64,000 nt of DNA. Source: Novosphingobium sp. GTDB taxonomy: Bacteria > Pseudomonadota > Alphaproteobacteria > Sphingomonadales > Sphingomonadaceae. The stretch is from the NCBI GenBank assembly GCA_024236215.1, contig JACKKX010000005.1, forward strand, positions 275,196 to 339,195, given 5' to 3'. Below the pieces are notes generated by a model. That model was given only the letters and a program-made list of their open reading frames with translations, searched no databases and was not told the origin of the DNA. Shown piece after piece: positions 62,820 to 64,000 of this stretch (position 1 is the stretch's first letter; the number at the start of each line of letters is the position of its first letter). The position numbers were made by a program, and so were the translations under genes.

Positions 62820-64000
62820 AGCGGCTTCTCCTCCCCCTTCTCTGCCTCGCCTGCGCGTCCCTGCCGGCCGGTGCTTTGGCCCAGACCACGACCGAGGCCG
62901 CCAAAGCCGACGGCAAGGCCTTCGGACGCGACAAGGCGGCCGACGCGCAAGGCGCGGCAACGACCGAACCGGACGCAAACCGGATACCCAATTTCGGGAG
63001 CGTGCCCAGCCAGTCGGGCTATTTCGACGATCCCGACCGGATGGCGCGGGAAGCGGCAAGCCAGGCCACCGCAAATACCGGATACCGGACCATGCGCGAT
63101 TCCATGGATCGCCGCGCCCGGTTCGCGCCTCAGGACCTCGATGCGGTCGTCGCGCGCAGCAATGTCATCAGCGATGATCCGCTCTCTTACACGAGCGGGA
63201 TGAGCGTCAGCGGCAGCCAGGGTCGCTGCGTCCCACTCCCTCCCGGAAGCGGCACGGCGGCGCGCTACATGGCGACCTGCAACGTTGGCTATACCGCTGC
63301 CCAGGAGACCAGAACCTGCCCTGTTACGCTGAATGCCAAGGTCGAGCAGCTGCAGGTCTATGGCTATTATTGCGTCGGCGGGAGCGGCTTCGATCCAGCA
63401 TCGATCTACAATTGCAATCGTTACCCGGCGCCCAAGTGCACGGTCACCCAGTCCTATCCGATCAATCTGTGCGACCCTTATCTTGGCATCTATTGGGGCT
63501 GCAATTCGGGCGACCTGCGCGTCGATCTCGTGAGCTGCACCGCGCCGGTCGATGGCGCGACGCCTTACAGCGTGACCGGCGAGAACGTCGTCACGACGAG
63601 CCGCGATGAAAGCCAATGCGCTGGCCTCGCCGCGGACAGTTCCTGCCAGCAGGACACCGAGACCTGCACCGACAGTGATCCGGTCACCCGGATCGTCGAT
63701 GGCATCGCGGTCACCCAGCCTTGCTGGGCGTGGGCCCGAAGCTACACCTGCGCGCAGTTTACCGAGGCGCAGGATTGCCAGACACTCGAGAACACCTCCG
63801 GCTGCTCGCTCGTGCGCGAGGACTGCCTGTCAGGCGAGCCCTGCCGGACCTGGGAGCGAGTCTATGATTGCCCGGTTCCTGACCAGCCCGCGAATACCAG
63901 CCAATTCATCTGCGATGGCGACGTCTATTGCATCGATGGCTCGTGCGAAACGATCGAGCGCGAAGCCAATGACGAGTTCAAGGATGCGGTCGTCGCCCTT
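62816..64000 (+). CDS. traN: type-F mating-pair stabilisation protein TraN (partial)
   Basis: The frame is open from ATG 62816 to the window end, so at least 395 residues are seen. It has a signal peptide (ending AGALAQ), a FGSVPSQSGYFDDPDRMAREA segment, and then a cysteine-rich domain (CVPLPPGSGTAARYMATCNVGY; CWAWARSYTCAQFTEAQDC; CDGDVYCIDGSC). This is the pattern of TraN, the outer-membrane protein that contacts the recipient. DsbC from the same operon probably helps fold it. traH, traG and others would be expected further right. Confidence 0.9.
   Translation, partial: MKRLLLPLLCLACASLPAGALAQTTTEAAKADGKAFGRDKAADAQGAATTEPDANRIPNFGSVPSQSGYFDDPDRMAREAASQATANTGYRTMRDSMDRRARFAPQDLDAVVARSNVISDDPLSYTSGMSVSGSQGRCVPLPPGSGTAARYMATCNVGYTAAQETRTCPVTLNAKVEQLQVYGYYCVGGSGFDPASIYNCNRYPAPKCTVTQSYPINLCDPYLGIYWGCNSGDLRVDLVSCTAPVDGATPYSVTGENVVTTSRDESQCAGLAADSSCQQDTETCTDSDPVTRIVDGIAVTQPCWAWARSYTCAQFTEAQDCQTLENTSGCSLVREDCLSGEPCRTWERVYDCPVPDQPANTSQFICDGDVYCIDGSCETIEREANDEFKDAVVAL

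Noticed and set aside
23025-64000. Restriction-modification system or CRISPR array
   Set aside because: I found no DNA methyltransferase motifs, no cas genes and no regularly spaced repeat array.

Overview
The window comes from a GC-rich alphaproteobacterium, most likely a sphingomonad (Sphingomonadales; Erythrobacteraceae, Novosphingobium or Sphingomonas-like). The signs are the housekeeping gene types, the glyQ-glyS and mreBCD-mrdA-rodA arrangements, promoter-like GCTA-GGGG boxes, and an F-type transfer cluster of the kind seen on sphingomonad plasmids and conjugative elements. The species assignment is inference.

Positions 1-23024 are chromosomal core: the end of a methyltransferase gene, ppdK, glyS-glyQ, an XRE regulator with a membrane partner, two TraB/GumN paralogues, rplY-pth, ychF, a DUF2167 protein, a small histidine-rich/outer-membrane pair that may relate to metals, a MaoC-like protein, mutL, the rod-shape operon mreB-mreC-mreD-mrdA-rodA, and tRNA-Lys(CTT).

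Directly after the tRNA the character changes: accessory genes run to the window end. This looks like an integrative conjugative element or integrated plasmid that used the 3' end of tRNA-Lys, but no integrase is visible. 23.0-31.5 kb holds a LexA-like repressor lacking its catalytic residues, an IS110-type transposase, a phosphatase/ADP-ribosylglycohydrolase fusion, and several nuclease-like genes (PD-(D/E)XK, GIY-YIG, NYN-LOTUS, VSR-like). 31.5-44.6 kb holds a tightly packed five-gene operon encoding an AddB-like nuclease, an AddA-like helicase-nuclease, a DUF6361 protein, a phospholipase-D-fold protein and an SNF2-like helicase, next to a WYL-domain regulator. I read it as one candidate anti-phage or anti-plasmid system whose combination I do not recognise. 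44.7-47.4 kb carries three unrecognised genes, at least two for membrane proteins.

Six close copies of a 20-bp imperfect palindrome (consensus near TGCGTCAAAATTGGTCGCAT) lie in front of genes between 26.9 and 45.6 kb. Their distances to start codons repeat (22 bp three times, 60-61 bp twice), which suggests one transcription factor, perhaps the WYL protein, controls a whole defence island.

47.4-49.3 kb contains a HEPN-like protein, an AlpA-like regulator and an XRE regulator, then a promoter region. From 49.3 kb to the end runs an F-type type IV secretion operon (traA-L-E-K-B, dsbC, traV, traC, orf, trbI, S26 peptidase traF, traW, traU, trbC, traN), with most neighbours overlapping by a few bases. 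A group II intron with its reverse transcriptase sits exactly at the traU/trbC junction. traN runs off the right edge; relaxase, coupling protein and integrase are not in the window.
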